Shown: positions 1 to 7,522, counted from the stretch's first letter. The stretch: 14,560 bases of DNA from Deltaproteobacteria bacterium (GCA_030593645.1 JAUVGT010000069.1:1-14560), one strand, 5' to 3'. Notes: a model not told the origin generated them from the sequence alone. Numbers and translations are program-made.

Positions 1-369
1 ATGCTCAATGGCGCGTTCGATGGTGAGCTGCAGTGTTTCAAAATCGAGCGGTTTGGTTAAATAATCGTAGGCCCCTGATTTTAATGCATCTACTGCGGTT
101 TCCACGGATGAATAGGCAGTCATGATTAAAATCGGGATGGCAGGATTATATGCCTTTATTTGTTTAAGGGCTTCAATACCGTCAAGAACCGTCATTCTTA
201 CGTCCATTAATATCAGGTCAAAAGGTCTGTCTTTGACCATTCCGACAGCTTTAGAACCATCGTCTGCGGTTTCAACGGAATAACCCCAGCTTTTTAGAAT
301 GGTCTTTAATGTGGTCAAATGACCCGGATCGTCATCAACAACCAAAATATTTATGTTTTTGAGTGCCAT
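1..369 (-). CDS. Response regulator, receiver domain (partial, NtrC/ZraR-like)
   Basis: This is the N-terminal 123 residues of a response regulator; the rest lies beyond the left edge. The reading is open from the ATG at 369 to base 1. A complete receiver domain is visible: the acidic pocket VVDDDP (D12-D14), the phospho-acceptor Asp56 in LILMDVRM, the switch Thr84 in LIMTAYSS, and Lys106 in YLTKPLD. The tail (DFETLQLTIERAIEH) resembles the linker that leads into a sigma-54 AAA+ domain in AtoC/ZraR/NtrC-type regulators, so that class is the likely one, but the output domain cannot be seen. It follows the kinase gene on the same strand after about 50 nt, so the two most likely form an operon and a cognate pair. 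One small deviation is Thr at the position after Asp56-V-R-M, where Pro is usual. Confidence 0.9.
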   Translation of the reverse strand, partial: MALKNINILVVDDDPGHLTTLKTILKSWGYSVETADDGSKAVGMVKDRPFDLILMDVRMTVLDGIEALKQIKAYNPAIPILIMTAYSSVETAVDALKSGAYDYLTKPLDFETLQLTIERAIEH

Positions 370-386
370 CGATATATCCTGTATAT

Positions 387-402
387 TTTGAAACCGCTTT
401 TA
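387..402 (+). repeat. Intergenic 16-mer, copy 1 (kinase-regulator gap)
   Basis: TTTGAAACCGCTTTTA lies in the 50-nt gap between the kinase and regulator genes. Near-identical 16-mers occur at 2279-2294 and, inverted, at 13147-13162. The function is unknown. Confidence 0.4.
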
Positions 403-419
403 AAATAAAGTTGCTGAGT

Positions 420-2195
420 TTAAAGACCAGAAGGAATGGTAATGGTAAATACAGTCCCCTGTCCAACAGTACTTTTAACATCAATGCTGCTGTTTAGCGC
501 TTCAATAATTTTATGAACAATTGCCAGGCCAAGACCGGTACCGTCCGGCTTAGATGTAAAATATGGATCAAAAATCTTATTTATGTTTTCAGACGAAATA
601 CCTTCTCCTGTGTCATCGACCTTTATGACAACGCTTCCGTTAGTGTTTATGAGGCTTTTTATGGAAAGGGTACCGCCGTTTTCCATGGACTGAATGGCAT
701 TAATATACAGATTAAGCAGGCACTGGGTCATACGGTCAGGGTCAATCCTGCTGGTGATGATTTCATCATCGATTAGCAATTCGATATTAATGTTTTTAGC
801 TTTCGCGTCCTGGCGAATCAAGCGTACGGAATGGTTAAGCAGGGCATTCATATCCGTTTTTTGGTTATTCAGTTCAGCAGGTCTGGCAAATTCAAGCAAT
901 TCGTTGATCACCCGGTTGAGCCGGTCAACCTCTTTAATCATGACATCAGCCGCTTCTTTATTTTCACTATTTTTATCGAATTTACCCGCCAAAAATGAGG
1001 CCATACCTTTGATGGAACTTAAAGGATTGCGGATTTCATGGGCCACACCTGCTGCCAGGTTTCCAAGAGAAGCGAGTTTTTCCTTACGCCTGATTTCATT
1101 CTGAAGACTTCGAATTTCAGTAAGATCGCGTATAATAATAATATAGCCGACAAAATATCCTTCTTCATTAATAATTCTGGAAGCGCTCACAGATACCGGA
1201 ACAGTATTTTTATTCGGAAAAATCGATTCTTTTTCCCTGTCCAGAATGGTTTGGCCGGAATCGAGCAGTATTTTAAGATCATTCCAGTAGGCAGGCATGA
1301 TTTCATCGGGTGATTTGCCTTTCACCTGAATCATGTTCATTCCCGATATTTTTTCCGCGGCATGATTTAAAAAAGTAATTTTTCCGTTACGATCGGTCGC
1401 GATTAAACCGACCGGGAGCTGGGTTACAACTTCACTTGCAAAAGCACTGGTATCCTGAAGCGAACGTCTTGTAGAACGGTATCTTTCTGCCCAGTAAAGA
1501 GAGACAAAGCCGCCGAAACCCAGGAGAATGAGTATGGCGGCCATCATTATACTGTGCCGGATGTCTTTTAAACGAGCTTCTTCAAACGGGGTAACATCGA
1601 GCCCCACAAAGATGATTTGATCGATGTTTTCAGGGCTGAATTGAATATTCGGACTCTTCCTGTTTCTTCCCATGAATCCCATACGGTGTCCTCGATATTG
1701 TGAGCGATTCCGTCCCATACCTATTCCTTTAAGTGGTACAAATTGTCGAAAAACTTCAAAAATCCTGGTCCCGGCTGAATCTTCAGTGATGCGCCAGCGT
1801 TCGGTTTGATCGGCCATGAGTATTTCTGTTTCAATACTTGATAGTATGTTTTCACCGATTTTTTCACGCTTATTATGAGCAAGTATCTCTCCATCTCTGC
1901 TTATCATAGATAGATATTTAATGTCGGGCTGTTTTGCGGTTTCCTCAAGAAGCCTTTGGACCTGTGTCCCGCCCCACATCATTCCCATCATTCCGGTCCT
2001 TGTACCGGCTTCAAATGATCGAATCAGGGCGGCCCCTTTTTCAAGGAGTATTTTCGACATATATGCTTTTTCCCTGTTGGTGTTTATAAAAGTCAGAACA
2101 ATAACCACAAAAAGGAGTATCAATGAGCCGCCCAGGACGATCCAGGGTGAAGATTTGAAGCCGGATGACCCTTTTGTCAGATTCTTAAAAAACAT
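420..2195 (-). CDS. Membrane-bound PAS sensor histidine kinase (ZraS/HydH-like)
   Basis: A 591-residue histidine kinase of the inner membrane. I chose ATG 2195 (MFFKNLTKG) over a TTG ten codons upstream; AAGGA lies 12 nt before the ATG. Order of parts: TM1 about 18-38; a periplasmic sensor region about 39-215; TM2 about 216-235; a PAS domain about 250-360 (QLPVGLIATDRNGKITFLN); the H-box AAGVAHEIRNPL with phospho-accepting His386; the N-box around Asn495/Asn499; G1 DDTGEG (527-532) and G2 GTGLGLAIV (552-560). It should autophosphorylate and pass phosphate to the regulator encoded just downstream. The sensor region is odd: it has a Met-rich TGMMGMMW stretch next to TM1 and an Arg/Gly/Met/His-rich stretch at about 158-180, which could contact metal or a polyanion. 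The domain order resembles the zinc sensor ZraS, but the ligand cannot be read from sequence. Confidence 0.93.
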   Translation of the reverse strand: MFFKNLTKGSSGFKSSPWIVLGGSLILLFVVIVLTFINTNREKAYMSKILLEKGAALIRSFEAGTRTGMMGMMWGGTQVQRLLEETAKQPDIKYLSMISRDGEILAHNKREKIGENILSSIETEILMADQTERWRITEDSAGTRIFEVFRQFVPLKGIGMGRNRSQYRGHRMGFMGRNRKSPNIQFSPENIDQIIFVGLDVTPFEEARLKDIRHSIMMAAILILLGFGGFVSLYWAERYRSTRRSLQDTSAFASEVVTQLPVGLIATDRNGKITFLNHAAEKISGMNMIQVKGKSPDEIMPAYWNDLKILLDSGQTILDREKESIFPNKNTVPVSVSASRIINEEGYFVGYIIIIRDLTEIRSLQNEIRRKEKLASLGNLAAGVAHEIRNPLSSIKGMASFLAGKFDKNSENKEAADVMIKEVDRLNRVINELLEFARPAELNNQKTDMNALLNHSVRLIRQDAKAKNINIELLIDDEIITSRIDPDRMTQCLLNLYINAIQSMENGGTLSIKSLINTNGSVVIKVDDTGEGISSENINKIFDPYFTSKPDGTGLGLAIVHKIIEALNSSIDVKSTVGQGTVFTITIPSGL

Positions 2196-2255
2196 TATTG
2201 AATGGTTTCCTTGTATTGTTATCAATTATGCAAAAATGATTCAGAAGATCTGAGA

Positions 2256-2273
2256 CGGCATTGTCATGCCCAA
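2256..2273 (-). promoter_or_regulatory. Possible sigma-54 -24/-12 element for the kinase gene
   Basis: On the minus strand, TTGGGCATGACAATGCCG has GG and GC separated by exactly 10 nt, as in -24/-12 promoters. Only TGG, one T and GC match the full consensus. It would start transcription about 50 nt before the kinase ATG, which suits a system whose regulator looks NtrC-like. A chance match is quite possible. Confidence 0.2.
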
Positions 2274-2278
2274 CCGGA

Positions 2279-2294
2279 TGTGAAACCGCTTCTA
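2279..2294 (+). repeat. Intergenic 16-mer, copy 2 (upstream of kinase)
   Basis: TGTGAAACCGCTTCTA matches copy 1 at 387-402 in 14 of 16 positions and has the same orientation. It lies about 85 nt upstream of the kinase start, inside the gene-free stretch 2196-2447, where I see no convincing ORF. Confidence 0.4.
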
Positions 2295-2447
2295 ACAATG
2301 TAATAATCATAACCGTGTAATTTGTAAACAGAATATCAAGAGATATGTGTAAAAAAGTTACATATCCATCACACGTTTGCATTCAGATATGAATAGATGC
2401 AATATGTATTCCTGATTCAATAAAAGAGATTTTACGCAACGCCGGGG

Positions 2448-3797
2448 TCAATGCAGGACAGATCTGGTTTTTAATAGTTCCCGTTTAAGCCAAATTACAA
2501 CAATCAATGTTTCAACAGCGGTTGCTGATATTTTAATCCACCAGAATGAATTGAATCCCCAGTTAAAAAACACTGGCAGTGTAAAAACCATTACCGCAAA
2601 TAAGAGGTTATCGATGACCGCCGCAATGAATGTGGGATAGGTTTTTCCCAAACCCTGGAAAACCGAGGAAAAAGTCATAAGCGTTCCGACCAGGATATTA
2701 CTCAAAGAAGTAATTGTAAGATAGATGATACCGAATCGGATCACATCACGATCATTTGTAAAAATATCGATAAAGAAACCAGGCAACCCAAGACATAAAA
2801 GAGTTGCGGGGATCATGATACACAAAGAAAAGCGCCATCCTGTCCATAATGTGCCGGATATTCTTTGATAATTCCCTGCACCATAGTTTTGTCCCACGAT
2901 TGCCGCCATGGCCGTGGTAAGGGACATTACCAGCATATAGAAAATTTGTAATACGCGGAAACCGATTCCCAAAGAAGCCAGGGCATGTGTGCCGAATGGA
3001 CTTACGACCCTGTATGTAATGAGCATATTGAAAGTGAGTAAAAAAAAGTTAAGCCCGGACGGCAGACCGATCGTAAGGCTTTTTTTAATGATATCAATGT
3101 TAATTCGCCATGGGGAATTAAATTTAAGATGGCTTCCCTTGATAAAGATAAGATAAAAGTAGACAGTCAGACCACAGGCTTGGGAAATAAGTGAAGCTAT
3201 TGCCGCTCCTTGTACACCCATGGTCGGGAATATCCATGGGCCGAAAATGAGGACCGGGTCCAGGATAATATTCAGGAACGTGGTCATAATGACGATTACC
3301 ATAGGAGTTTTTGCGTCTCCCATACCCCTGTAGCAGGAACCTGTGACAAAAAGAATCAGGAGGAATGGGAAGGATATGGAAAATATTTGGAAGTACTCAA
3401 CACCCAGCTGCAAAGATACCCCGCTGCCTCCGAAAAAACGGATATACGGATTGGCGGTAAAAAAACCGATAAGACAGGCAATGATACCGGTGATTATAGT
3501 CAGAATCAGACTTTGTTGAAATACCTTCGAAGCATATTCAAAATCTTTTCTACCGAAAGACTGGGCAATCAGGACCATGCCGCCGGTCCCGATTATAAAT
3601 GAAAGCCCCATGATCATAAAGAAGATATTCCCGGAGATAGAAATAGCCGCGACCGCGTCCGGACCGAGGCGACCGACAAAATAAAGATCAACCATAACAT
3701 ACAGGGCCTGGGTGATCATTCCAAAGACGATGGGTGTAAAAAGCCTGAGTAATAATTTAGGGATTTGACCTTTTGTCAGGTCAACACGGGTCGGCAT
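2448..3797 (-). CDS. MATE family multidrug/toxin efflux protein
   Basis: A 449-residue inner-membrane protein, the usual length for MATE transporters, which export cationic drugs and other compounds in exchange for Na+ or H+. The N-terminus LLRLFTPIVFGMITQALYVMVDLYFVGRLG is typical of the family, with GPDAVAAISISGNIFFMI following. The second half repeats the pattern (GTHALASLGIGFRVLQIFYM, AAIVGQNYGAGN), as expected for two six-helix bundles. About 12 hydrophobic segments are visible. The start ATG lies 1 nt after the stop of the PadR-type gene (TGA-T-ATG), so translation is very likely coupled and the pump is probably controlled by that regulator. The substrate cannot be read from the sequence. 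I see no clear terminator hairpin after the stop. Confidence 0.93.
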   Translation of the reverse strand: MPTRVDLTKGQIPKLLLRLFTPIVFGMITQALYVMVDLYFVGRLGPDAVAAISISGNIFFMIMGLSFIIGTGGMVLIAQSFGRKDFEYASKVFQQSLILTIITGIIACLIGFFTANPYIRFFGGSGVSLQLGVEYFQIFSISFPFLLILFVTGSCYRGMGDAKTPMVIVIMTTFLNIILDPVLIFGPWIFPTMGVQGAAIASLISQACGLTVYFYLIFIKGSHLKFNSPWRINIDIIKKSLTIGLPSGLNFFLLTFNMLITYRVVSPFGTHALASLGIGFRVLQIFYMLVMSLTTAMAAIVGQNYGAGNYQRISGTLWTGWRFSLCIMIPATLLCLGLPGFFIDIFTNDRDVIRFGIIYLTITSLSNILVGTLMTFSSVFQGLGKTYPTFIAAVIDNLLFAVMVFTLPVFFNWGFNSFWWIKISATAVETLIVVIWLKRELLKTRSVLH

Positions 3798-3798
3798 A

Positions 3799-4356
3799 TC
3801 AGGAATTTTCCATTAATCTGCGCAGTTCAGTGAGCGTGTCATCAGCCCAGTTAATATAGGCTTTATTTAAATACTGACCATATTTAGCCGACATCAGCCA
3901 GTATGGTTTGACTGATTTATGGTCTATGCTCTCCAGTTGTTTTCTGATATTTTTCATTTCATCAAGCTCACGAATATGATGATTTTTGAACTGCTCAATT
4001 TGATCGATTTGATCTTTGACCGTAACATGATCACCAAAGATCAGTTTAAGAATTATTTCATGTCTTCCAACCTGACGTTTTGCGGGTTCAAGGAGCCAGG
4101 ATCTCAGAACCTTTCTTCCCCTATCTGTGATACTGTAAATGTGACGATCTGGTTTACCCGTTTGTCTTTTTACCGAACAGACGGTAAGGCCCTCTGCGGA
4201 CAGACGTCTTAATATGGGATAGATTTGACCGTAGCTTTCATTCCAGAAATATGAAAATTTTTCTTCAAAAAGTTTTTTAATATCATAGCCCGATCCGGGG
4301 CTCATATTCAAAATACCAAGGATGGCATACTTACTCTTATTTTCTCTTTTTCCCAT
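3799..4356 (-). CDS. PadR family transcriptional regulator
   Basis: A 185-residue PadR-type repressor. The winged-helix domain fills about residues 8-90: YAILGILNMSPGSGYDIKKL, then SYGQIYPILRRLSAEGL (recognition helix with the family's typical YPxLxxLxxxGL pattern), then a wing with DRHIYSITDRGRKVLRSWL. The C-terminal half is helical and rich in charged residues (about 95-180, with IDQIEQFKNHHIRELDEMKNIRKQ), like the PadR dimerisation region in the longer Vir-like subfamily. Such proteins commonly repress their own gene and an adjacent transporter and release DNA on binding a small phenolic or drug ligand. Here it is followed 1 nt later by a MATE pump, which fits a ligand-induced efflux operon. 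Its start codon directly abuts an unusual repeat array containing the Shine-Dalgarno AAAGGA. Confidence 0.92.
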   Translation of the reverse strand: MGKRENKSKYAILGILNMSPGSGYDIKKLFEEKFSYFWNESYGQIYPILRRLSAEGLTVCSVKRQTGKPDRHIYSITDRGRKVLRSWLLEPAKRQVGRHEIILKLIFGDHVTVKDQIDQIEQFKNHHIRELDEMKNIRKQLESIDHKSVKPYWLMSAKYGQYLNKAYINWADDTLTELRRLMENS

Positions 4357-4420
4357 TATATATCCTTTAGCTATATATCATTAAGATATATAGCTAAAGG
4401 ATATATAGCTAAAGGATATA
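4357..4420 (-). promoter_or_regulatory. Probable PadR operator: three copies of a 15-bp unit, 23-bp perfect inverted repeat
   Basis: Bases 4357-4379 and 4385-4407 are exact reverse complements over 23 bp, separated by 5 nt (ATTAA). A further direct copy of the 15-bp unit TAGCTAAAGGATATA follows at 4406-4420, in tandem with 4391-4405. One arm touches the PadR start codon and supplies its ribosome binding site (AAAGGATATATA then ATG). The array overlaps the -10 and spacer of the predicted PadR promoter, so autorepression is the simplest reading. The transcript could also fold there and occlude the ribosome site. Confidence 0.7.
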
Positions 4421-4430
4421 TAATTGGCAA
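4402..4430 (-). promoter_or_regulatory. Predicted sigma-70 promoter of the PadR-MATE operon
   Basis: On the minus strand TTGCCA (4430-4425), a 17-nt spacer and TATATA (4407-4402) form a good sigma-70 promoter. The expected start near 4395 gives a leader of about 40 nt that begins inside the inverted repeat. The rest of the gene-free stretch, 4431-4611, is AT-rich and shows no gene or RNA that I can support. Confidence 0.5.
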
Positions 4431-4611
4431 CAACAAATCTTGGTGCAATAGCTATGTTTTATCTTCCTATATCCTATAAATACTACGGGTTCATAATAAT
4501 TAAAAATTGTATTGATATGTTTTTAATTTGTCTGTAGAAATAAAAGAATAACTGTTGCATCTCAAATGGATAGAAGTGGTTTCAAAACACAATGTAACGA
4601 AACTGCTTCTG

Positions 4612-4824
4612 AAGTTATTTTTACGCGAGTCCTTAGGGTTCGCGCAAAAATAACTTAACATTTTATGCATCCCGGATTCAGGCCATCTTTGCCCGATCCT
4701 CGACTCCAAAATCCTCGGAATAGATTGCTATGCCTGCTGTTTTGCAGTCTCAGATCAAACAAATCTGACCTAATTCCGAGCGCCTAAAATGTAAACTTAT
4801 TTTTGCGCAAACCCTTAGTGTTCC
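4612..4824. repeat. MITE-like palindromic element
   Basis: Two 38-nt arms, 4631-4668 and 4782-4819, are reverse complements at 32 of 38 positions. Inside them, CTCGGAAT (4714-4721) pairs with ATTCCGAG (4773-4780). At the left end a further hairpin, 4612-4656, has arms AAGTTATTTTT and AAAAATAACTT plus CGCGA/TCGCG. The element has no ORF with coding character; small open frames across it look accidental. Its structure suggests a non-autonomous mobile element or a large structured repeat. Confidence 0.55.
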
Positions 4825-4881
4825 TAAATTACTTCTAACCAACAACCGTGAACATTTATAATTCAGGCGGGAGAATCCGTA

Positions 4882-5229
4882 ATGGAACGGAGAAGAAAAT
4901 CCAGGCAGAGATTTTTTACAAAAGAAATTGTCGGGGATGGGCAGTTGCCCGAAGACTATCTTAAAGATATACCCGATGAACATCAGTTGGCCAATACAAT
5001 CCTTCATCTCAGGGAAAAACATTTACGCGGGTATTTGAAAAATGCCGTCGGGATCACACGTCATACCCAGTTTGAACCGGATATCAGGATGGTTTCTGTT
5101 CGGGCACCTGTGAAAATAGTAAAGATAGCCAAAGATGTATTGGATAAAAAGGTCAACTGCTGTGCATCACAATATAAAACTCAGAAGCTCAATGAGTATG
5201 CTAAAAACTGGATTAAGTATTTGGATTAG
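4882..5229 (+). CDS. Small basic protein of unknown function
   Basis: A 115-residue protein that I do not recognise. GGGAG lies 8 nt before the ATG, a good ribosome site. The sequence opens with a very basic stretch (MERRRKSRQRF), has a polar middle with PDEHQLANTILHLREKHLRGYLK that looks helical, then VSVRAPVKIVKIAKDVLDKK and a CC pair at about 98-99. No signal peptide or membrane segment is visible, so it is probably cytoplasmic and may bind nucleic acid, which is only a guess from its charge. It begins about 60 nt after the MITE-like element and ends 43 nt before the deformylase gene on the same strand, so the two may be cotranscribed. Amino-acid usage and ribosome site support a real gene. 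Confidence 0.65.
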   Translation: MERRRKSRQRFFTKEIVGDGQLPEDYLKDIPDEHQLANTILHLREKHLRGYLKNAVGITRHTQFEPDIRMVSVRAPVKIVKIAKDVLDKKVNCCASQYKTQKLNEYAKNWIKYLD

Positions 5230-5272
5230 ATTTTTATTTCTAACCATTGAAGCAACCAGTTAAGGAAAAAAT

Positions 5273-5770
5273 ATGATAAAAGAAATACTTCTACTGGGGA
5301 ATCCGGAACTTTACAGAATTAGTGAACCGGTAAAGAAAGATGAGATAAACAGAATAAAAGAAGTTGTTGAAGATCTTCATGATACAATGGCCGATTTCCG
5401 GAAACAGTATGGTGTCGGGCGGGCCATTGCCTCCCCGCAAATCGGGGTAATGAAACGGCTTATTTACATGTATATTGATATGCCGGTCATTTTTATTAAT
5501 CCGGTTTTAAAAGATAAAAGTAATGAAACCATGCTCGTCTGGGATGACTGTATGAGTTTTCCTGATCTTCTTGTAAAAGTAAAAAGGAATATGTCATGCC
5601 GAATCGTTTACAGGGATTTGGAATGGAAAGAAAAGGAGATGAAACTTAAAGGAGATTTATCAGAACTCCTTCAGCACGAATACGACCACCTGGATGGAAT
5701 ACTGGCTGTTTCAAGAGCTGTCGACAATCAATCACTTGCTTTAAATAGTCAGAAAGGATTATTAAAATAG
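5273..5770 (+). CDS. def: Peptide deformylase (variant motifs)
   Basis: A 165-residue peptide deformylase, the metalloenzyme that removes the formyl group from the initiator Met of new proteins. The three family motifs are present in order: GVGRAIASPQIGV (47-59, with Gln56), the Cys motif DDCMSFP with metal ligand Cys93, and QHEYDHLDGIL with His135, Glu136 and His139. The metal site is therefore intact. Motif 1 carries extra residues compared with GxGLAAPQ, and motif 2 reads D-C-M-S rather than the usual E-G-C-L-S. This places it in a divergent branch, and it may be an accessory copy or act on other formyl substrates. The usual neighbour fmt is absent; instead it lies between a small unknown gene and a VOC-fold gene. 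Confidence 0.88.
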   Translation: MIKEILLLGNPELYRISEPVKKDEINRIKEVVEDLHDTMADFRKQYGVGRAIASPQIGVMKRLIYMYIDMPVIFINPVLKDKSNETMLVWDDCMSFPDLLVKVKRNMSCRIVYRDLEWKEKEMKLKGDLSELLQHEYDHLDGILAVSRAVDNQSLALNSQKGLLK

Positions 5771-5845
5771 GATTTCGTGTGCTCTCCTGGCACTATCTTT
5801 AACTCTAATGGGGTTTGAATAGAGAACTCTGATAATAGGAGGTAT

Positions 5846-6301
5846 ATGTCAGTTAAATACGCGCATACAAATTTAATAGCAAAAGACTGGAAAAGGATGG
5901 CTGACTTCTACCGGGAAGTGTTCGGCTGTACACCTGTACCGCCGGAGCGTGATTTGTCCGGTGAATGGCTTGATAAGGCTGTCGGGCTTAAAAATTCTCA
6001 AATTAATGGAATTCATTTAAGGCTTCCAGGCTACGGAGAAACCGGTCCCACACTGGAGATTTTTCAATATTCATCTATGCCCCGGCATCCTGTGATAAAG
6101 GCGAATACACCCGGTTTTTCCCACATTGCCTTTTCCGTAGACAATGTGGAAGACACTGCAAAAAAGATATTTAAAAACGGCGGTTCTCCTATGGGTGAAC
6201 TTACAGTTCATGAAGTTTCCGGTATCGGCACATTGACGCTTCAATATACTGCCGACCCTGAAGGAAATATTGTGGAAATTCAAAATTGGGAGTTGGGATA
6301 G
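5846..6301 (+). CDS. VOC superfamily (glyoxalase/bleomycin-resistance fold) protein
   Basis: A 151-residue protein with two beta-alpha-beta-beta-beta modules of the vicinal-oxygen-chelate fold. The start has AGGAGG only 3 nt before the ATG. The first module begins YAHTNLIAKDWKRMADFYREVFG, the second PGFSHIAFSVDNVEDTAKKIFKNGG, and the protein ends with the classic DPEGNIVEIQNW. His7, Glu71, His93 and Glu144 occupy the four positions that bind the metal in glyoxalase I-like members, so it probably holds a divalent metal and acts on a small molecule. The family includes isomerases, dioxygenases and resistance proteins, and the substrate cannot be read. It follows the deformylase by 75 nt and precedes the membrane gene by 39 nt on the same strand. 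Confidence 0.88.
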   Translation: MSVKYAHTNLIAKDWKRMADFYREVFGCTPVPPERDLSGEWLDKAVGLKNSQINGIHLRLPGYGETGPTLEIFQYSSMPRHPVIKANTPGFSHIAFSVDNVEDTAKKIFKNGGSPMGELTVHEVSGIGTLTLQYTADPEGNIVEIQNWELG

Positions 6302-6340
6302 TTATATACCATTTATTGCAAAGAGGATTAGGATAAATTC

Positions 6341-7420
6341 ATGAGTGAATCCGGTGAAAAATCTGATTCATTGAGTGTCCGAAAATCTGAAAAGCAGCCG
6401 GTAAAGCCTGTAAGTGTACACCGGGCCTTTATATACTCGGCTTTAGGGCCGGGCTGGGGAGAAGTTTACGCGGGTTCCCGAATGAGGGGATATGTCACAG
6501 CATTAATATTCGGTATATTTTTTATCTGGTTTAACTGGATTATTATCAAACTATTCTTAGGAATTTTTGAGGGGTTAATTGGTAATATTGATCCTTCGGG
6601 AGAACTGAACTTTTCCGGTTTTAAAATGGGGGTTTCAATTCTTCTCCTTTACTATGTATGGTCATGGGGTGTTTTGTCCGCGGTAATCACGGCCATGAAG
6701 CAAAGGCGGCGAAATCAAGCGTTTTCACAAAAAAATGATATCTGGGGTTTAGCCATTTCTTATATATGCCCCGGGGTCGGTCACATATATGCCGGGAAAG
6801 GTTTTATGGGTTATATTCTTTTTATCGGGTTCCTGTTGGGAATACTTCTTTTTTTCCCTTTATGCAGGCAGATGTGGTTGAGTTTAGACCCGGTGACAAA
6901 GAGTGATCAGCCGGCTGTCTATGATCCGTATGATATGATTGAACGAATAAAAACTCTATACCTTTATGTAAAAACATTGGTGATCCAGGCGAAATATAGT
7001 TTTGCATATATTTATTCCTCACTGGTGCGTTATTTTTCGGTAATCAGTACAATCATGGTGATTCAGAATATTAAGGATATCGATTCTAACAGATCCGGTA
7101 AAAAGACAACGGGTACACCGCCTCCCCTTCCAGGTGAATTTTCTGATCATTTCAGATGGGTGAGGCGATCAGCGGGAAATGGGGCGGGCCTGTTCATCAT
7201 TGGTTGGATTTGCCCCGGGTCCGGACAGTTTCTCCAGAAACGGCTCATCGCTGGGTGGTTGTTTTTTACTGCATATTTCAGCAGTATGATACTGATTGGA
7301 TTTATGCTTGGGACTGATACAATCACACCGCAGGATGCAGAATACTTAACCTGGATATCTACTGTTGTGCAATTGGCAGCAATGGTTGAAGCCCCCGCGC
7401 GAATGAAAAAAGCGTTATAG
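6341..7420 (+). CDS. Multi-pass membrane protein with three internal PG-x-G (TM2-like) repeats
   Basis: A 359-residue membrane protein of unknown function. It starts with a charged 28-residue cytoplasmic-looking tail, then shows the same motif three times: SALGPGWGEVYAGSRMRGY at 33-51, SYICPGVGHIYAGKGFMGY at 140-158 and GWICPGSGQFLQKRLIAGW at 288-306. Each is followed by a strongly hydrophobic segment (for example TALIFGIFFIWFNWIIIKLF), so a helix-turn-helix membrane unit seems to be triplicated. A Pro-rich linker (TGTPPPLPGEF, about 257-267) separates the third unit. The PGxGxxYxG-type motif is reminiscent of TM2-domain proteins, which usually have one copy. GAGGA lies upstream of the ATG. 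It is probably the last gene of the 4882-7420 group. No enzymatic motif is visible. Confidence 0.8.
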   Translation: MSESGEKSDSLSVRKSEKQPVKPVSVHRAFIYSALGPGWGEVYAGSRMRGYVTALIFGIFFIWFNWIIIKLFLGIFEGLIGNIDPSGELNFSGFKMGVSILLLYYVWSWGVLSAVITAMKQRRRNQAFSQKNDIWGLAISYICPGVGHIYAGKGFMGYILFIGFLLGILLFFPLCRQMWLSLDPVTKSDQPAVYDPYDMIERIKTLYLYVKTLVIQAKYSFAYIYSSLVRYFSVISTIMVIQNIKDIDSNRSGKKTTGTPPPLPGEFSDHFRWVRRSAGNGAGLFIIGWICPGSGQFLQKRLIAGWLFFTAYFSSMILIGFMLGTDTITPQDAEYLTWISTVVQLAAMVEAPARMKKAL

Positions 7421-7493
7421 GACCTCTAAAATCCGTATCGGTTTTTAAGATATTGAAAATACAATATATAATATACTTTTTTGAAATCATGTC

Positions 7494-7522
7494 TTGCAAA
7501 CTCAGAAGTTTACAATTATAAT
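7494..7522 (+). promoter_or_regulatory. Predicted sigma-70 promoter of the TPR lipoprotein gene
   Basis: TTGCAA (7494-7499), a 17-nt spacer and TATAAT (7517-7522) form a near-consensus promoter in the gap after the membrane-protein gene. It would give a leader of about 140 nt, in which GGCAGA (7551-7556) can pair with TCTGCC (7581-7586). I do not recognise a known riboswitch there. Confidence 0.6.

Noticed and set aside
2185..2382. Minus-strand open frame of 65 codons upstream of the sensor kinase
   Set aside because: It overlaps the kinase start, has no ribosome site and no recognisable protein character; the region looks like promoter DNA.
4357..4420. CRISPR array
   Set aside because: The three repeat units are 15 bp, directly adjacent or inverted, with no spacers.
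4833..4862. Promoter with TATAAT at 4857-4862 for the small basic gene
   Set aside because: No acceptable -35 lies at the right distance, and the expected start point would fall on the ribosome binding site.
4500..5022. Two minus-strand open frames across the MITE-like element and the start of the small basic gene
   Set aside because: They follow the palindromic DNA and the antisense of a better-supported gene, and their composition is not protein-like.
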